From JANMJD01 sp963828405 (GTDB lineage Bacteria; Actinomycetota; Acidimicrobiia; Acidimicrobiales; Ilumatobacteraceae): a stretch of 64,000 bases of DNA. Shown in pieces: positions 18,017 to 27,470 of the stretch. The translations under genes were made by a program, and so were the position numbers. The DNA lies in assembly GCA_963828405.1 (NCBI GenBank), contig CAWHEG010000031.1, positions 496,001-560,000 of the forward strand, given 5' to 3'. Below the pieces are notes generated by a model that did no database searches, was not told the origin of the DNA, and was given only the letters and a program-made list of their open reading frames with translations. The stretch's first letter is position 1; every line of letters begins with the position of its first letter.

Positions 18017-18701
18017 TCCCGATCGCCTCCCCGTGGCCCGTGGGATCGCCGTGCGGGGCGGGTTCGCCCCCGTCGCGGACGGCCTGTGCCGGCTCGGCGA
18101 CCCGCAAGCCGTAGCCGAGCTCCGCCGACCAGCCCTCGATGCCCTCGAACGCGGCGTCGCCGGCCGGGGCGGTGGCCCGCATCCAACCCGAGGTGAGCAC
18201 GTCGTCGCCCTCGCGCCAGTCCTCCCACGGCAACTTGCGCGGCCTGCCGTCGTCGTCGACGAGCAGTTCGGTCTTGGTGTAGATCGCGTCGGCCCGGTTG
18301 GTGAACGAGAACTCGAACAGCTTGGACTCGGTGATCGCCTCGGTCGGGCAGGCCTCGACGCACAGATCGCAGTGGATGCAGCGCAAGTAGTTGATCTCGT
18401 AGATCCAACCGAACCGCTCGCCGGGCGACGTGGGGTTGTCCGGATCGTTGTCCCGGCCGCGCACGTGGATGCACTTGGCCGGGCAGACGGCGGCGCACAG
18501 CTCGCAGCCGATGCACTTCTCCATCCCGTCCTCGTACCGGTTGAGGACGTGGCGTCCGTGCAGACGCTCGGGTTTGGGGATCTTGGTGTCGTGAGCCGAC
18601 TTACCCCGGGCGTGCTCGCGTCCGCCCGAGTACTCGGTCGTCACCTTGTTCCGGCGACCGTGCTGGCGCGCCGTGATCAGGAACCCTCCGAGATAGCCCA
18701 T
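18009..18701 (-). CDS. nuoI: NADH-quinone oxidoreductase subunit I
   Basis: Holds the two 4Fe-4S clusters N6a and N6b that feed electrons to NuoB. Motif 1 is C63-C66-C69-C73 ([12 protein letters not shown]) and motif 2 is C108-C111-C114-C118 ([12 protein letters not shown]); no ligand is missing. At 230 residues it is about 50 residues longer than many NuoI proteins, because of a C-terminal Gly/Pro/Glu-rich tail. ATG 18701 shares a base with the nuoH stop (TGATG). Confidence 0.96.
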   Translation of the reverse strand: MGYLGGFLITARQHGRRNKVTTEYSGGREHARGKSAHDTKIPKPERLHGRHVLNRYEDGMEKCIGCELCAAVCPAKCIHVRGRDNDPDNPTSPGERFGWIYEINYLRCIHCDLCVEACPTEAITESKLFEFSFTNRADAIYTKTELLVDDDGRPRKLPWEDWREGDDVLTSGWMRATAPAGDAAFEGIEGWSAELGYGLRVAEPAQAVRDGGEPAPHGDPTGHGEAIGNG

Positions 18702-19936
18702 CAGAACATCGCCCCTTCCTTGGCCCGGGTGCTGGCACTCACCCGGTGTGCGGCGCTCAGGAGCAGGTAGCAGGCGCCCATCGCGGCGATGCCGACGGCC
18801 CCGACGAGCGGCCGGTTCCAGCCCTCGTCGCGAGCGACCCGCAGGGCGGCGAGGAGCATGAACCATCCGAGGGCGATGGGGATCAGCACCTTCCACCCGA
18901 GGTCCATCAGCTGGTCGTACCGCAGCCGGGGCAGCGTCGCCCGGAACCACACGTACATGTACAGGAAGATCAGCAGCTTGAGCACGAACCAGACCGTGCC
19001 CTCGATGCCGTTGGGGATCAACGGGATGTCGAGCACGGTGCCTCGGATGGCGATCGGCTGGGGTCCGCCGAGGAACAGCGTGACGATGATCGCGCTCATC
19101 GTCACCGTGTTCATGAACTCGGCCAGGAAGAAGAGCGCGAAACGGAGCGAGGAGTACTCGGTGTTGAAGCCGCCGACGAGCTCCTGCTCGGCCTCGACGA
19201 GGTCGAACGGCGGGCGGTTCATCTCGGCCGTTGCGGCGATGACGAAGATCACGAAGGGCACCACCCCGGTGGCGATCAGGTGCCAGCGGGTGATGTCGCT
19301 CTGCACGGCGACGATCCCGTTGGTCGACAGCGTGCCCGCCACGAGCAGCACGGCGGCCAGCGACAGCCCGAGAGCGGCCTCGTAGCTGACCATCTGGGCA
19401 GAGGCCCGCACCGAACCGAGGAGCGGGTACTTCGAGCCCGACGACCAGCCGGCGAGCATGATGCCGTAGACGGCGATGGCCGACAGCATCAGGACGAGCA
19501 GGATGCCCACGGGTGGATCGGCCACCTGGGCGATGGTCTGCTTGCCCGCCACGGTGATCAGGCCGCCCTTGCCGGCGCGGAAGTCGCCACCGAGGGGGAT
19601 CACGCACCAGATCAGGAAGGCGGGGACGAACGCCATGTAGGGCGCCAATTTGAACACGAAGCGGTCGGAACGCTCGGGGATCAGGTCTTCCTTGAAGAAC
19701 AGCTTGATCCCGTCGGCCAACGTCTGCAGGATGCCCCATGGTCCGGCCTTGTTCGGCCCGACACGGTTCTGCATGCCCGAGATCACCTTGCGCTCGAACC
19801 ACACCATCAACATCGTGGAGAGGAGGCCGATGACGAAGGCGATGACCACCTTGACGAGCACGACGAGCAGGTCTCCGGCAGAGAAGTCGCCGACGAGAAC
19901 CGGGTCGAGGGCGAGGAGGCCCATGGTGCCACTCAT
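18701..19936 (-). CDS. nuoH: NADH-quinone oxidoreductase subunit H
   Basis: Membrane subunit forming the quinone entry channel, 411 residues, eight or nine helices. The conserved block is [20 protein letters not shown] followed by [39 protein letters not shown] carries the loop glutamates of the E-channel. ATG 19936 overlaps nuoG by ATGA; a second in-frame ATG at 19924 would remove only four residues. Confidence 0.96.
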   Translation of the reverse strand: MSGTMGLLALDPVLVGDFSAGDLLVVLVKVVIAFVIGLLSTMLMVWFERKVISGMQNRVGPNKAGPWGILQTLADGIKLFFKEDLIPERSDRFVFKLAPYMAFVPAFLIWCVIPLGGDFRAGKGGLITVAGKQTIAQVADPPVGILLVLMLSAIAVYGIMLAGWSSGSKYPLLGSVRASAQMVSYEAALGLSLAAVLLVAGTLSTNGIVAVQSDITRWHLIATGVVPFVIFVIAATAEMNRPPFDLVEAEQELVGGFNTEYSSLRFALFFLAEFMNTVTMSAIIVTLFLGGPQPIAIRGTVLDIPLIPNGIEGTVWFVLKLLIFLYMYVWFRATLPRLRYDQLMDLGWKVLIPIALGWFMLLAALRVARDEGWNRPLVGAVGIAAMGACYLLLSAAHRVSASTRAKEGAMF

Positions 19937-22320
19937 CGCTGACCCACGCTTTCGATCTTGACGTCGGTCACGGTCCTCGACGCGTCGATCAGTCCGCCGA
20001 TGGCCACGCCAGGGCGGTTGAACGGCAACCACGCCGTGCCGCGGGTGACGCCGGCGTCGCCGGCCACGGGCAGGATCACCGAGATCTCGCCCGCCGTGAC
20101 GCGCACACTGCTGCCGGCCGCGCCGAGCCGGTCGAGATCGAGCGGGTGGAGCAGGAGGGTCGTCGTCTCGGCGAGACCGGCCAACGACGGCGACAGCCGG
20201 GTGCCGACGGCGTTGTCGTAGAGCTTGCGCCCGACGACGAGCCGGTACTCGTAGGCGTTGCGCTCCGCCACCGTGAACGTCACCGGGCCGGGCGGGGCGA
20301 TGTCGCCGAGGGCGACGATGCCGTCGGGATGGTCGGCCAGCGCGGCGATCGCCTCGCCGTAACCGGCCACGTGCCCGGCGATCGCCGCGGTGACATCGTC
20401 GACCCGCGAGTAGCCCAGGTCGGTCCCGAGGCGCAGGGCGAGCTCGGCGGCGATCATCCAGTCGGGGCGGGCCGTGCCGGCCGGGCTGACCTGCTGGGCC
20501 AGGCGGGTGACGCGGCCCTCGAGGTTCGTCGTGGTGCCCGACTTCTCGCCAGAGGCCGCCGCCGGGAACACCACGTCGGCCCACGTGCCCGAACCGGTGA
20601 GGTGGGTGTCGACGACGATCACCCGCTTGGCGTTGGCCAGCGCCCGCTCGGCCAGGGCGGTGTCGGGGAAGTCGGCGAGTGGGTCGGCCCCGACGAGGAG
20701 CAGGCACTCGATGCGGCCCTCGGCCGCGGCGGCGATGATCTGCTTGCCGTGCATCCCCCCCGGTTGCTGGGTCAGCCCGAGCTGGGCGGCGCCGACGACG
20801 TTGCCCCGCCTGAACGCCGGGAGGACCTTGGCCCCGGGAACGGCGTCGAGCAGGTGCTGCAGGGCGACGAGGGTGGGCTCGGCCCCTTCGGCGAGGTTGG
20901 CCTTGCCGACGACGATGACCACGCTGCCCGCGTCCAGCTGGGCGCGGATCGCCCCATCGGCCAGCGCCGCGGTGACGGACGCCGGTTGGCTGCCGGGCTC
21001 GCAGGCGACCGTCCGCCAGGCATGCGGCGTGAGCCCGCTCGCCCTGGGTGTGAACTCGATGATCCTGCTGCGTCGCTTCGTCGCCGCGTCACGCAGACGC
21101 AGGTGGAGCACCGGGAGCTCCTCTTTGAGGTCGGCGCCGAGGAGCACGATGGTCGAGGCGTTGGCAGCCTCGTCGATCGTCGCCCGCGGCAGCCCGAGCA
21201 CGGCCAGTGGCAGGCCGTCGCCGAGCTGGCAGTAGGCGTGGGGCGTCCCGATGACGTCGTGCGCCAGGCGGGCCAGGACGTAGGCGTCCTCGTTGGTGCC
21301 GCGGGCCCCGCCGAGCACGGCGACGGACCCGGGCCCGCCGGCGGCGAGCGCCTCGGTGACCATCGTCGCCGCCGCGGACAGCGCCTCGGACCACGAGGTC
21401 TCGACCAGCTGGTCGAGCTTGCGGACCGACGGCGCCGTCAATCGCCGGTCGCTGCGGACCGCCTCGAAGTTGAACCGGCCCCGGTCGCACAACCAGCCGT
21501 GGTTGACCGCGTCGGAGTCCACGCCGAGGTAGCGGACCACCTCGTCACGGGACGACTGCACGACGGTGCGGCAACCGACGGCACATGTCGTGCAGGTCGA
21601 TTCGGCCTGGTCGATGTCCCACGGGCGGGCCTTGAAGCGGTACGGCTTGGCCGTCAGCGCGCCGACCGGGCAGATCTGCACGGTGTTGCCCGAGAAGTAC
21701 GACGAGAACGGCTCGTCGGGGAACGTCTGCACCTGGGTGTTGTTGCCCCGGTGGGTGAAGTGGATCAGCGGATCGCCGGCCACTTCGTCGGCGAAGCGGG
21801 TGCAGCGGTCGCAGAGGATGCACCGCTCGCGGTCGAGGTAGACGAGATCGCTGATCGGGATGGGCTTCTCGAAGTGCCGCTTCTCCTCGATGTAGCGGCT
21901 CTCGCCCGGGCCGTGGCTGAACGTCTGGTCCTGCAACGGGCACTCCCCGCCCTTGTCGCAGACCGGGCAGTCCAGCGGGTGGTTGGCGAGGAGGAGCTCG
22001 AGGACTCCCTCCTGCATCCGCTTGGCCAGCGGCGACGCCGTCTCGATCTTCATGTCGGGCGCGACGGGCACCATGCACGACACCGTCACGGCCGGGCCGC
22101 GGCCCGAGTCGCACTCGACGAGGCACATCCGGCACTTGCCCACCGGGGTCATCCGCTCGTGGTAGCAGAACCGGGGGATGAACTCGCCGGCGTCGGCCGC
22201 GGCCTCGATGACGAGTTGGCCCTTGCGGGCGACGTGCGGGGCGCCGTTGACCGTCACCTGCACGGCGTTGGGATCGGGTGGCGGCGCCTCGTCGACCGGA
22301 GTGCTGTCGACGGCGGTCAC
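19933..22320 (-). CDS. nuoG: NADH-quinone oxidoreductase subunit G
   Basis: Large iron-sulphur subunit of the NADH module, 795 residues. N-terminal ferredoxin domain ligands C52, C63, C66 and C82 ([20 protein letters not shown]) bind N1b; [14 protein letters not shown] supplies the His/Cys set for N5; [10 protein letters not shown] and ICPVGAL supply N4. A further CTTCAVGC with a distant Cys (WLCDRGRF) is the N7 motif found only in some lineages. The remainder is the molybdopterin-oxidoreductase fold without molybdenum ligands. GTG 22320 overlaps the nuoF stop by GTGA. Confidence 0.95.
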   Translation of the reverse strand: MTAVDSTPVDEAPPPDPNAVQVTVNGAPHVARKGQLVIEAAADAGEFIPRFCYHERMTPVGKCRMCLVECDSGRGPAVTVSCMVPVAPDMKIETASPLAKRMQEGVLELLLANHPLDCPVCDKGGECPLQDQTFSHGPGESRYIEEKRHFEKPIPISDLVYLDRERCILCDRCTRFADEVAGDPLIHFTHRGNNTQVQTFPDEPFSSYFSGNTVQICPVGALTAKPYRFKARPWDIDQAESTCTTCAVGCRTVVQSSRDEVVRYLGVDSDAVNHGWLCDRGRFNFEAVRSDRRLTAPSVRKLDQLVETSWSEALSAAATMVTEALAAGGPGSVAVLGGARGTNEDAYVLARLAHDVIGTPHAYCQLGDGLPLAVLGLPRATIDEAANASTIVLLGADLKEELPVLHLRLRDAATKRRSRIIEFTPRASGLTPHAWRTVACEPGSQPASVTAALADGAIRAQLDAGSVVIVVGKANLAEGAEPTLVALQHLLDAVPGAKVLPAFRRGNVVGAAQLGLTQQPGGMHGKQIIAAAAEGRIECLLLVGADPLADFPDTALAERALANAKRVIVVDTHLTGSGTWADVVFPAAASGEKSGTTTNLEGRVTRLAQQVSPAGTARPDWMIAAELALRLGTDLGYSRVDDVTAAIAGHVAGYGEAIAALADHPDGIVALGDIAPPGPVTFTVAERNAYEYRLVVGRKLYDNAVGTRLSPSLAGLAETTTLLLHPLDLDRLGAAGSSVRVTAGEISVILPVAGDAGVTRGTAWLPFNRPGVAIGGLIDASRTVTDVKIESVGQR

Positions 22321-23708
22321 GCGGGCCCCGCGGTCACCGGGATGAACGTGCGCTTCACGATTTTGGCCTCGAACTCCTCGCGGAACAGGGTGAGCGCCGA
22401 GTGGACGGGCGCGAACGCCGACGGCCCCACGAAGCAGATCGTCGTCATCTTGTAGGGGAACGGGGTCGCCGCCAGACCGAGCCGCTCGCTCGAGGCGTGC
22501 GGGAAGCTGCCCGGGCAGATCGACTCGCCGACCTCCATCAACTGATCGAGGTCGGCCGGGGTGCCCAGACCGGCGCAGATGCGGGCGAGGATCTGCTCGA
22601 GCCACGTCCCACCCTCGCGGCACGGCGTGCACTGCCCGCAGCTCTCGTGGGCGTAGAACCGGGTGAGGGTCAACGCCGCCCGCGGGATGTCGGTCGTCGA
22701 ATCCATCACCATGATCGCGCCGGAGCCGAGCATCGAGCCGGCCGCGCCCACGAGCTTGCCCTCGAACGGAAGGTCGAGCTGCTCGGGGGTGAACCACGGC
22801 GCCGAGCCCCCGCCCGGGACGAACGCCTTGAGCTCGTTGCCGTTGCGGATCCCACCGCAGAACTCCTCGCCGTAGAGCAGGTCGCGGAACGTCGTGGTGC
22901 CGTTGATGATCTCGTACACGCCGGGGCGCCGCACGTGACCGGACACCGCCACCATCCGGGTGCCCGGGGAGGTGGGCGTGCCGATCGCCGTGTAGGCGGC
23001 CACCCCGTTGTTGGCCAGCCACGGCAGGTTGGCCAACGTTTCGACGTTGTTGACGATGGTCGGCTTGCCGTAGAGGCCGATCGCCGCCGGGAAGAACGGC
23101 GGCTTGAGCCGCGGCTCGCCCCGCTTGCCCTCGAGCGACTCGATCAACGCGGTCTCCTCGCCCACCACGTAGGCCCCGGCCCCCCAGTGGAGCACGATGT
23201 CGACGGAGAAGTCGGTGCCGAGGATGTTCCTGCCGATGTAGCCGGCCGCGTACGCCTCGTTGAGCGCCGTCGCCATCCGCTCCTGGGCCAGGGCCATCTC
23301 GCCGCGGATGTAGAGGAAGCACTGCGAGAGACCGGCGGCGTAGCAGGCGATCAGGCAACCCTCGATCAACTGGTGGGGGTCGCGTTCCATCAGCAGGCGG
23401 TCCTTGTAGGTGCCCGGCTCGGACTCGTCGCCGTTGACGACCAGGTAGCGTGGCCAGACGCCCTGAGGGGTCAGCCCCCACTTCACGCCGGCGGGGAACC
23501 CGGCGCCACCCCGCCCGAGCACGGTGGCGCTCCTGACCTCCTCGTGCACCACGGCGGGCGTCTTGGCCATCGCCGCCCGCAACCCCCGGTAGCCATCGGT
23601 CGCCAGGAAGCGTTCCAGCGTGTACGAATCGGCGTACTCGAAACGCGACGTCACGACGCGGGGCCGGTCACCGGCCACGAACCCCGGCGCATGCGGATAA
23701 CTGCTCAT
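22317..23708 (-). CDS. nuoF: NADH-quinone oxidoreductase subunit F (NADH/FMN-binding)
   Basis: Entry point for electrons: binds NADH, FMN and cluster N3. LGRGGAGFPAGVKWGL (about residues 66-81) is the glycine-rich nucleotide loop, VVNGDESEPGTYKDR the FMN region, and ESCGQCTPCREG with a later CPGSF cysteine the N3 ligands. At 463 residues it is normal length. ATG 23708 overlaps the stop of the 37-codon ORF by ATGA; in the presumed ancestral arrangement it would have overlapped nuoE directly. Confidence 0.96.
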   Translation of the reverse strand: MSSYPHAPGFVAGDRPRVVTSRFEYADSYTLERFLATDGYRGLRAAMAKTPAVVHEEVRSATVLGRGGAGFPAGVKWGLTPQGVWPRYLVVNGDESEPGTYKDRLLMERDPHQLIEGCLIACYAAGLSQCFLYIRGEMALAQERMATALNEAYAAGYIGRNILGTDFSVDIVLHWGAGAYVVGEETALIESLEGKRGEPRLKPPFFPAAIGLYGKPTIVNNVETLANLPWLANNGVAAYTAIGTPTSPGTRMVAVSGHVRRPGVYEIINGTTTFRDLLYGEEFCGGIRNGNELKAFVPGGGSAPWFTPEQLDLPFEGKLVGAAGSMLGSGAIMVMDSTTDIPRAALTLTRFYAHESCGQCTPCREGGTWLEQILARICAGLGTPADLDQLMEVGESICPGSFPHASSERLGLAATPFPYKMTTICFVGPSAFAPVHSALTLFREEFEAKIVKRTFIPVTAGPA

Positions 23709-23818
23709 CTGCCGGGCCCCCGGTCCGGCGCGCCCGCCGAGGGAAGCGCCAGCGACGAGGCGCCAGCGGTGCGAGGAGGAAGCGCAGCGGACGACGAACC
23801 CGCCATCAACACGGTCAT
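23705..23818 (-). CDS. 37-codon ORF bridging nuoE and nuoF (doubtful gene)
   Basis: The frame starts at ATG 23818, overlapping the nuoE stop by ATGA, and ends at a TGA overlapping the nuoF start, again by ATGA. The predicted peptide is Ala/Ser/Pro-rich (SSSAALPPRTAGASSLALPS) with no domain. Its last residues PDRGPGR match the last residues of NuoE (PDRGPGT), because 22 of 23 nt at 23706-23728 repeat 23816-23838. The likely origin is a 110-bp tail duplication. Its use may be only to keep ribosomes coupled from nuoE to nuoF. It may not make a functional peptide. Confidence 0.35.
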   Translation of the reverse strand: MTVLMAGSSSAALPPRTAGASSLALPSAGAPDRGPGR

Positions 23819-23838
23819 GTGCCGGGCCCCCGGTCCGG
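23706..23838. repeat. Direct repeat, two 23-nt copies 110 bp apart
   Basis: TGCCGGGCCCCCGGTCCGG occurs at 23710-23728 and 23820-23838; including the preceding CATN the match is 22 of 23. Each copy ends a reading frame in the same phase and is followed by a coupled start codon. This brackets the only extra segment between nuoE and nuoF. Confidence 0.8.
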
Positions 23839-24432
23839 GAGCCACGCCGGAGGACCGGTCACGTCGTCGGGATGCACGGCACCGACGCGGCGGTCGGCGG
23901 GTATGTGCTGGCGGACACGGGCGACGGTACCGTGCGGCGGGATCTCGTCGACCAGCCTGCCGGCCTGGAGCTGGTCGATCAGCCCGTCCAGATCCTCCGG
24001 CGTCACCCGGTAGCGGTAGCGGTAGTTCACCTGCAGGCAGGGCGCCTCGGTGCAGGCTGCCTGGCACTCGGCGTGCTCGAGGGTGATCAGGCCGTCGGCG
24101 GTCGTCGAACCGGCCTTGATGCCCAGGCGGTGCTCGGCGTGGTGCATCAACTCGTCGGCTCCCATCAGCGCGCACGACATGGTGCCGCAGATGTTGAGCA
24201 CGTACCTGCCGACGGGCTCCATCTTGAACATCTCGTAGAACGTGCAGGTCCCGTAGACCTCGGCCGAGGTCGCCCCTACCAACTCGCCGATGTGGGCCAT
24301 GGCCTCCTCGGTGATGTGGCCGTCCTGCTCCTGGGCCAGGTGGAGCAGCGGGATCGTCGCCGAGCGCGCCTTGGGATACCGCGAGATGATCTCGCGGGCG
24401 ATCAACACGTTGGCTTCATTGAGTCGCGCCAT
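23815..24432 (-). CDS. nuoE: NADH-quinone oxidoreductase subunit E
   Basis: The 24-kDa thioredoxin-like subunit with 2Fe-2S cluster N1a, 205 residues. Ligand pairs are ICGTMSC and ECQAACTEAPC. The family helix ITEEAMAHIGELVGATSAEVYG and FYEMFKMEPVGRY are present. The C-terminus extends about 35 residues past the fold with a Pro/Arg-rich end. ATG 24432 overlaps the stop of the small membrane ORF (TGATG). Confidence 0.95.
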   Translation of the reverse strand: MARLNEANVLIAREIISRYPKARSATIPLLHLAQEQDGHITEEAMAHIGELVGATSAEVYGTCTFYEMFKMEPVGRYVLNICGTMSCALMGADELMHHAEHRLGIKAGSTTADGLITLEHAECQAACTEAPCLQVNYRYRYRVTPEDLDGLIDQLQAGRLVDEIPPHGTVARVRQHIPADRRVGAVHPDDVTGPPAWLPDRGPGT

Positions 24433-24515
24433 CAGCTCCTGCTCCGAAGCTGCAGGGTGACGAGAGCGATGAAGCCGCCGAGAATCACTACGCCGAGCAC
24501 GACGAACCCGATCAT
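24432..24515 (-). CDS. 27-residue single-helix membrane microprotein within the nuo operon
   Basis: This short frame starts at ATG 24515, overlapping the nuoD stop by ATGA, and its TGA stop shares a base with the nuoE start (TGATG). The peptide is one hydrophobic helix (GFVVLGVVILGGFIALVTL) ending in a basic tail QLRSRS, with Gly-spaced faces suited to helix packing; the positive tail predicts a cytoplasmic C-terminus. Nothing of this kind is a standard complex I subunit. The exact coupling on both sides and the clean helix argue for a real product, perhaps an accessory subunit or assembly factor of the membrane arm. Function is inference. Confidence 0.6.
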   Translation of the reverse strand: MIGFVVLGVVILGGFIALVTLQLRSRS

Positions 24516-25870
24516 CGGTCGACCTCGCCGAGGACGGGATCGACGGAGGAGATGACGGCGACGGCGTCGGCCACCAGACCACCTCGCATCATGTGGGGGA
24601 GGCATTGGATGTTCACGAACGACGGGGCCCGCACGTGCATGCGGTACGGCTTGGAGGAGCCGTCGGAGGCGATGTAGCAGCCGATCTCGCCGCGGGGGCT
24701 CTCGATCGCCTCGTAGACCTCGCCTTCGGGCACCTTGAAGCCCTCGGTGAAGATCTTGAAGTGGTGGATCAACGCCTCCATCGACTCGTCGAGGCGGGCC
24801 CGCGGCGGGGGTGTGACCTTCTTGTTCTGGATGCGGTAGTCGCCCTTCGGCATCTTGTCGAGGATCTGGTACACGATGCGGATCGACTCGCGGATCTCGT
24901 TCAGGCGGATGGCGTAGCGGTCGAAGGCGTCGCCGTAGGTGCCGACGATCACGTCGAACTCGACCTCTTCGTAGTGCAGGTATGGCATGTCCCGGCGGAG
25001 ATCCCACGAGTTGCCGGTGGAACGCAGGATCGGCCCGGTGGCACCGAGGGCCAGGGCCTCGGACTCGGTGATCACCCCGACTCCCTGCAGGCGGTCGCGC
25101 CAGATCGGCTGGTCGGTCATCAGGATGTCGTATTCGTCGAGCCGGGGCGGAAGCATCTCGAGCAGTTCGAGGACGTCGTCGCGCCAGCCGGGGGGCAGGT
25201 CGGCGGCGACGCCGCCCGGGCGGATGAAGTTGTGGTTCATCCGCAGGCCGGTGACCTTCTGGAAGAAGCGGAGCACCTCCTCGCGTTCACGCCAGCCGTA
25301 GATCATCATCGACACCGCGCCGATGTCCATGCCGTTGGTGGCCATGAACAGCAGGTGGCTGGACATCCGGTTGAGCTCGGAGAGCAACATCCGCATCCAC
25401 ACGGCGCGTTCGGGGATGTCTCCGTCGATCCCGAGCAGCTTCTCGACGGCGAGGGAGAACACCAGCTCGTTGTTCAGCGGACTGAGGTAGTCCATCCTCG
25501 TGACGTTGGTGCCGCCCTGGAGGTAGGTGAGCTCCTCACCCTGCTTCTCCATCCCGGTGTGGAGGTAGCCGATGATCGGCTTGCAGCGCAGCACCGTCTC
25601 GCCCTGGAGCTCGAGCATCAACCGCAGCACGCCGTGCGTCGAAGGGTGCTGGGGCCCCATGTTGATGATCATCGTCTGCTCTTCGTTCGGATCGACCTCG
25701 AGCCGGGCCAGCTTGGCCGCCTCGGTCTCCGACATCCGCAGCACGGAACCGACCTCGCGCATCAGTTCACGCGCCGTGATCTCGCTGCGCGGCTTGAGAC
25801 CCTGTTCGGGTTCGTTGCCCTCGCGGATCGTTGCCACGATCCCCGAGGCGCGTTCGTCCTGAACCGTCAC
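24512..25870 (-). CDS. nuoD: NADH-quinone oxidoreductase subunit D, copy 2
   Basis: Full-length 49-kDa subunit, 452 residues. It has an N-terminal extension of about 65 residues before the fold (NMGPQHPSTHGVLRLMLEL), then GYLHTGMEKQGEE, NNELVFSLAVEKLLGI, NHNFIRPGGVAADLP, SWDLRRDMPY and the C-terminal ESPRGEIGCYI plus DPVLGEVDR end. His and Tyr residues of the quinone pocket blocks are present. The start is clear of nuoC by 76 nt, one of only two gaps over 50 nt in the whole respiratory cluster. It is followed with ATGA overlap by the 27-codon ORF. Confidence 0.96.
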   Translation of the reverse strand: MTVQDERASGIVATIREGNEPEQGLKPRSEITARELMREVGSVLRMSETEAAKLARLEVDPNEEQTMIINMGPQHPSTHGVLRLMLELQGETVLRCKPIIGYLHTGMEKQGEELTYLQGGTNVTRMDYLSPLNNELVFSLAVEKLLGIDGDIPERAVWMRMLLSELNRMSSHLLFMATNGMDIGAVSMMIYGWREREEVLRFFQKVTGLRMNHNFIRPGGVAADLPPGWRDDVLELLEMLPPRLDEYDILMTDQPIWRDRLQGVGVITESEALALGATGPILRSTGNSWDLRRDMPYLHYEEVEFDVIVGTYGDAFDRYAIRLNEIRESIRIVYQILDKMPKGDYRIQNKKVTPPPRARLDESMEALIHHFKIFTEGFKVPEGEVYEAIESPRGEIGCYIASDGSSKPYRMHVRAPSFVNIQCLPHMMRGGLVADAVAVISSVDPVLGEVDR

Positions 25871-25946
25871 GAATGCGCCCCTTCACGCTTCGGGCGGGCC
25901 GACGGCCCGCCTACCGTGTTCACTCGCTGCGCTCGCTCACCGAACC
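25871..25946. other. Hairpin-bearing spacer between nuoC and nuoD
   Basis: Contains a perfect 8-bp stem, GGCGGGCC (25893-25900) and GGCCCGCC (25904-25911), with a 3-nt loop, then CACTCGCTGCGCTCGCTCA (25921-25939), which is nearly self-complementary. It looks like a small repeat-type element placed inside an otherwise tightly packed operon. It could attenuate transcription, protect a transcript end, or be neutral. No second copy is seen in the window. Confidence 0.6.
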
Positions 25947-26417
25947 TCATGTGTGAGCACCTTTGAACTGGACGGGGATGCGGCCGACGTCGTAGTCCTT
26001 GCGCAGCGGGTGGCCGTCCCAGTCCTCCGGCATCAGGATGCGGGTGAGGTCGGGATGACCGTCGAAGCGGATACCGAACATGTCGTACGCCTCGCGCTCC
26101 ATCGCCTCGGTGCCGGGCCAGAGGTCGAACAGGGTGCCGATCACCGGGTCGGTGACGTCGAGCTGCACGCGCACCCGGACCCGGCGACGGGCGACCGGGG
26201 CGAGCAGGTTGACGACCACCTCGAACCGGCCGGCCGCCACCCCTGCGGGCAGCGAGCGTCCCGGCATCCGCAGGTAGTCGACGCCGCACAGGTCGCTGCA
26301 CAGCGTGTAGCCGTCGTCGAGCAGCCGCTTCATCAACGGCAGGTACTGGGCGGTGGTCGGGAAGACCACCGTCTGGCCGCGGGAGTCAGCGGTGATGCAA
26401 CCATGGATCTCGTCCAT
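25947..26417 (-). CDS. nuoC: NADH-quinone oxidoreductase subunit C, copy 2
   Basis: 30-kDa subunit, 156 residues, compact compared with copy 1 (about 218). The signature is EAMEREAYDMFGIRFDGHPD followed by GHPLRKDYDVG. The cysteine-bearing segment LCSDLCGVDYLR is near residue 40. It starts 3 nt after the nuoB stop. The short form lacks the acidic tail and the internal Pro-rich insertion of copy 1, so the two copies would contact their partners differently. Confidence 0.94.
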   Translation of the reverse strand: MDEIHGCITADSRGQTVVFPTTAQYLPLMKRLLDDGYTLCSDLCGVDYLRMPGRSLPAGVAAGRFEVVVNLLAPVARRRVRVRVQLDVTDPVIGTLFDLWPGTEAMEREAYDMFGIRFDGHPDLTRILMPEDWDGHPLRKDYDVGRIPVQFKGAHT

Positions 26418-26420
26418 CGT

Positions 26421-27002
26421 TCACCGCGACCCGACGGTGACGGACCGCACGTCGAGTGGTCCGGCACCGATCTCGATCGCCGCTCCACCGCCACGAGCGG
26501 CTCGGCGCCGGAGCAGCTCGCCGGTCTCGATCTTGCCGTGGAGCGTCTCGATGGCGTGGATCAACGTCTCTGGTGTGGGCGGGCAGCCGGGGGCGTACAC
26601 ATCGACGGGCACGACCTGGTCGACACCCTGGACGATCGCGTAGTTGTTGAACATGCCGCCGCTCGAGGCGCAGACGCCCATCGAGATCACCCACTTGGGT
26701 TCCATCATCTGGTCGTACACCTGGCGCAGGACCGGTGCCATCTTCTGGCTGACCCGCCCGGCGACGATCATGATGTCGGCCTGGCGGGGCGACGCCCGGA
26801 AGACCTCCATGCCGAAGCGGGAGATGTCGTAGTGGGCGGCGCCGGTGGCCATCATCTCGATGGCGCAGCAGGCCAGACCGAACGACGCCGGCCAGGACGA
26901 TCGGGCCCTGGCCCAGTTGACGAGATCCTCGATCTTGCCGGTGATGATCCCATCGGGTACCCCGCCGAGACCGTCGTCGAGCACATTGCGAACGAGACCC
27001 AC
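26421..27002 (-). CDS. nuoB: NADH-quinone oxidoreductase subunit B, copy 2
   Basis: Cluster N2 subunit, 193 residues. Ligands are C45 and C46 ([10 protein letters not shown]), the Cys in GVCASSGG and the Cys in PGCPPTPE; all are present. [20 protein letters not shown] is the usual central strand. The C-terminus after [10 protein letters not shown] is Arg/Gly-rich. It lies 2 nt after the nuoA stop. It is clearly diverged from copy 1. Confidence 0.96.
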   Translation of the reverse strand: MGLVRNVLDDGLGGVPDGIITGKIEDLVNWARARSSWPASFGLACCAIEMMATGAAHYDISRFGMEVFRASPRQADIMIVAGRVSQKMAPVLRQVYDQMMEPKWVISMGVCASSGGMFNNYAIVQGVDQVVPVDVYAPGCPPTPETLIHAIETLHGKIETGELLRRRAARGGGAAIEIGAGPLDVRSVTVGSR

Positions 27003-27004
27003 GG

Positions 27005-27466
27005 TCAGGCCGCCTCTTCGCCCAGACGGCCCTCGAGGCCGACGCGTCGGATCGTGGAACTGCTGGTGCGCTCGGGGGACACCGCCGGGTTCAGCCGCCG
27101 CGCCGTCTTCAACGGGCCCCAGTCGAGGGCGCCGCGCGCCACGACGTACACGAAGCTGAGGAAGAACACAGCGGAGAAGGCGAGCATCTCCCAGAACGCG
27201 TAGCCGCCGAGCTCCTGGCGGTTCACGGCGTAGGGGTACAGGAAGATCACCTCGATGTCGAACATGATGAACAGCATCGCCACGACGTAGAAACTCACCG
27301 GGAACCGCTCCGGCGGCTCACGGGAGGGGACGATGCCGCACTCGTACGGCGCCTCCTTGGCCGCCGAGGGCCGCCGAGGCGCCAGCAGCCCCGATGCCCC
27401 GAAGCTGAGCGCCCCGAACAGGAAGGCCAGCACCAACAACGCCAGGACCGGCAGGTACTGGATCAT
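27005..27466 (-). CDS. nuoA: NADH-quinone oxidoreductase subunit A, copy 2
   Basis: Three-helix subunit, 153 residues. [10 protein letters not shown] is the quinone-channel loop (copy 1 has YESGVDAV), followed by [23 protein letters not shown] and a third helix. A soluble C-terminal tail of about 30 residues ([20 protein letters not shown]) is absent from copy 1. ATG 27466 has GGGGA 9 nt upstream and starts 4 nt past the preceding gene's stop. Confidence 0.95.
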   Translation of the reverse strand: MIQYLPVLALLVLAFLFGALSFGASGLLAPRRPSAAKEAPYECGIVPSREPPERFPVSFYVVAMLFIMFDIEVIFLYPYAVNRQELGGYAFWEMLAFSAVFFLSFVYVVARGALDWGPLKTARRLNPAVSPERTSSSTIRRVGLEGRLGEEAA

Positions 27467-27470
27467 CGAC

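Noticed and set aside
15811..22455. Several plus-strand frames of 500-770 codons opposite nuoG-nuoL
   Set aside because: No recognisable domains, extreme His/Arg/Asp content, and they lie exactly opposite well-conserved complex I subunits.
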